Notes under the pieces: model-generated | Database searches by the model: none | Seen by the model: the letters and a program-made list of their open reading frames with translations, nothing else | Told to the model about the DNA's origin: nothing | NCBI GenBank assembly: GCA_030248065.1 | Contig: JASAMV010008656.1 | Span: 1 to 64,000, forward strand | Direction of reading: 5' to 3' | Length of the DNA stretch: 64,000 nucleotides | DNA from: Rhynchonema sp. JSB1_4 | Lineage: Eukaryota > Nematoda > Chromadorea > Monhysterida > Xyalidae | In this document: positions 63,501-64,000 of the stretch, piece after piece | Layout of the letters: every line of letters begins with the position of its first letter | How positions within the stretch are numbered: position 1 is the stretch's first letter | Position numbers and translations under genes: made by a program

Positions 63501-64000
63501 CGTGTCGACAAACGTAGCAGCCGGCGCTCTTTGCGCCCGGTGATTTCAGGTGCAGCTCTCCATGTTTCGGATCATTTGGATTGCGCAGCACTTCGTACTG
63601 AAACACAACAATCCTCTCGACATTTTGATTTCATTGAAATCTATCTAAAATCGTGCAGTTCAAAAAATTGTGTGCGATTAAGCCAGGACAATGCGACCGG
63701 AGACAGCCAACGTTTGCTTTCGAAGACGATCAGCACAATTCATCAAGATTTCATTCAAAATTTGCGGGCTCTGTCGACCTTGAAGCTGACTTCGAATTCT
63801 AGTGCTGATCTTTAAATATTTTACCGGAAGTTTTTGCGACGAACAGTCGGCAATTTCATTTCAAATAATGGGTCAACCCAACCGTCGCATACCCGACTGC
63901 TGGGCTCCTCAATGTACTCGCCATTGAATTGCCACATAATCCGTTTCTTGGCCAAGTTCTTGTTGTCGCACGCAATATGTCTGTCCACGTACTTGTCACC
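60533..64000 (-). CDS. BSG: Basigin-like immunoglobulin membrane protein (5' end outside the window)
   Basis: A type I membrane glycoprotein of the basigin/neuroplastin family, known as a chaperone for monocarboxylate transporters and an adhesion molecule. Exons on minus: 64000-63845 (Ig1, C...WQFNGEYI), 63597-63444 (Ig1 end, GELHLKSPGAKSAGCYVC), 62761-62647 (Ig2, ALLECLVYGYPLPTIKWY), 62412-62362, 62028-61909 (GKLHIRSVQFEDRYAYVCVA), 61053-60927 and 60590-60533. The transmembrane segment LWPFIGIVVEVIVLVIIIL keeps the family's buried Pro and Glu, followed by CEKRQQARERAEEEE. The last exon encodes KKPLASDASDVRHRAVKA and a stop, like the short basigin tail. Phases agree except between 62647 and 62412, where a micro-exon near 62545 may be missing from my model. 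Introns hold two hAT-type elements. Confidence 0.9.
61413..61758. mobile_element. hAT-type element, 346 bp, nested in a TTAGGC-bearing repeat
   Basis: Ends CAGTGTAGTTCC and GGAAGTACAGTG, with a perfect 8-bp duplication GTCTGAGT at 61405-61412 and 61759-61766. The interior is rich in G and C runs. It interrupts a degenerate telomere-like element (about 61330-61835) in a basigin intron. Confidence 0.88.
63061..63409. mobile_element. hAT-type element, 349 bp, in a basigin intron
   Basis: Ends CAGTGTAGTGGC and GCCGCTACACTG. Flanks CTTCCTTA (63053-63060) and CTTCCCTA (63410-63417) match at 7 of 8 positions. GATGGTTGCAAGGTAC occurs four times inside. It shares the CAGTGTAG end with 61413-61758, so the two probably use the same transposase source. 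Confidence 0.85.

Overview
The window is animal nuclear DNA: multi-exon genes with GT-AG introns, many short non-autonomous DNA transposons, and no bacterial-style operons. The best guess is a nematode. Interstitial arrays built on TTAGGC, the nematode telomere unit, recur through the window. The cytochrome P450 also has nematode-style motifs (an AGLET I-helix, VPQI before the PERF region, GKRQCLGE at the heme loop). The exact lineage is inference; the gene content (TEP1-like, basigin-like and KCNQ-like genes) would fit a clade outside Caenorhabditis.

Layout. Positions 1 to about 33.7 kb form a giant inverted repeat centred near 15.7 kb. The right arm (15.73-33.72 kb) carries, on the plus strand, the 3' part of a gene for a very long K/S/G/E-rich tandem-repeat protein ending in one EGF-like domain (15.73-22.87 kb). 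Convergent to it on the minus strand is the 3' half of a TEP1-like gene. The left arm (1-15.7 kb) is the mirror image: TEP1 on plus (1-8.41 kb) and the repeat/EGF gene on minus. The mirror repeat array at 11.4-15.7 kb is riddled with dropped bases and looks like unpolished long-read sequence. The arms are not identical. An 860-bp hAT-type element with a perfect 8-bp target duplication sits in the right arm, while the left arm keeps the empty site. The palindrome is therefore either two alleles joined head-to-head through an unresolvable tandem repeat, or a true inverted duplication. It is not a simple one-molecule fold-back.

Beyond the palindrome the TEP1-like gene continues on minus to its start at 43,182, giving a whole gene in the order low-complexity N-terminus, TROVE, VWA-like, DUF4062, NACHT, WD40 repeats. 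About 0.9 kb away and divergent is a complete 11-exon cytochrome P450 gene (44,084-48,401, 510 aa). It is followed by a KCNQ-type potassium channel gene on plus (about 49.2-57.2 kb) and a convergent basigin-like immunoglobulin membrane gene on minus (60,533 to beyond 64,000).

What stands out: the NACHT domain of the TEP1-like protein appears to have lost both Walker motifs; the KCNQ-like channel has lost outer S4 charges and the filter aspartate; and several unrelated fold-back element families carry TTAGGC-like arrays as internal cargo. The introns hold hAT, TTAA-type, TA-type and TTA/TAA-type miniature elements, many with intact target-site duplications. The protein-coding genes look functionally unrelated to each other; no operon or pathway logic is visible.
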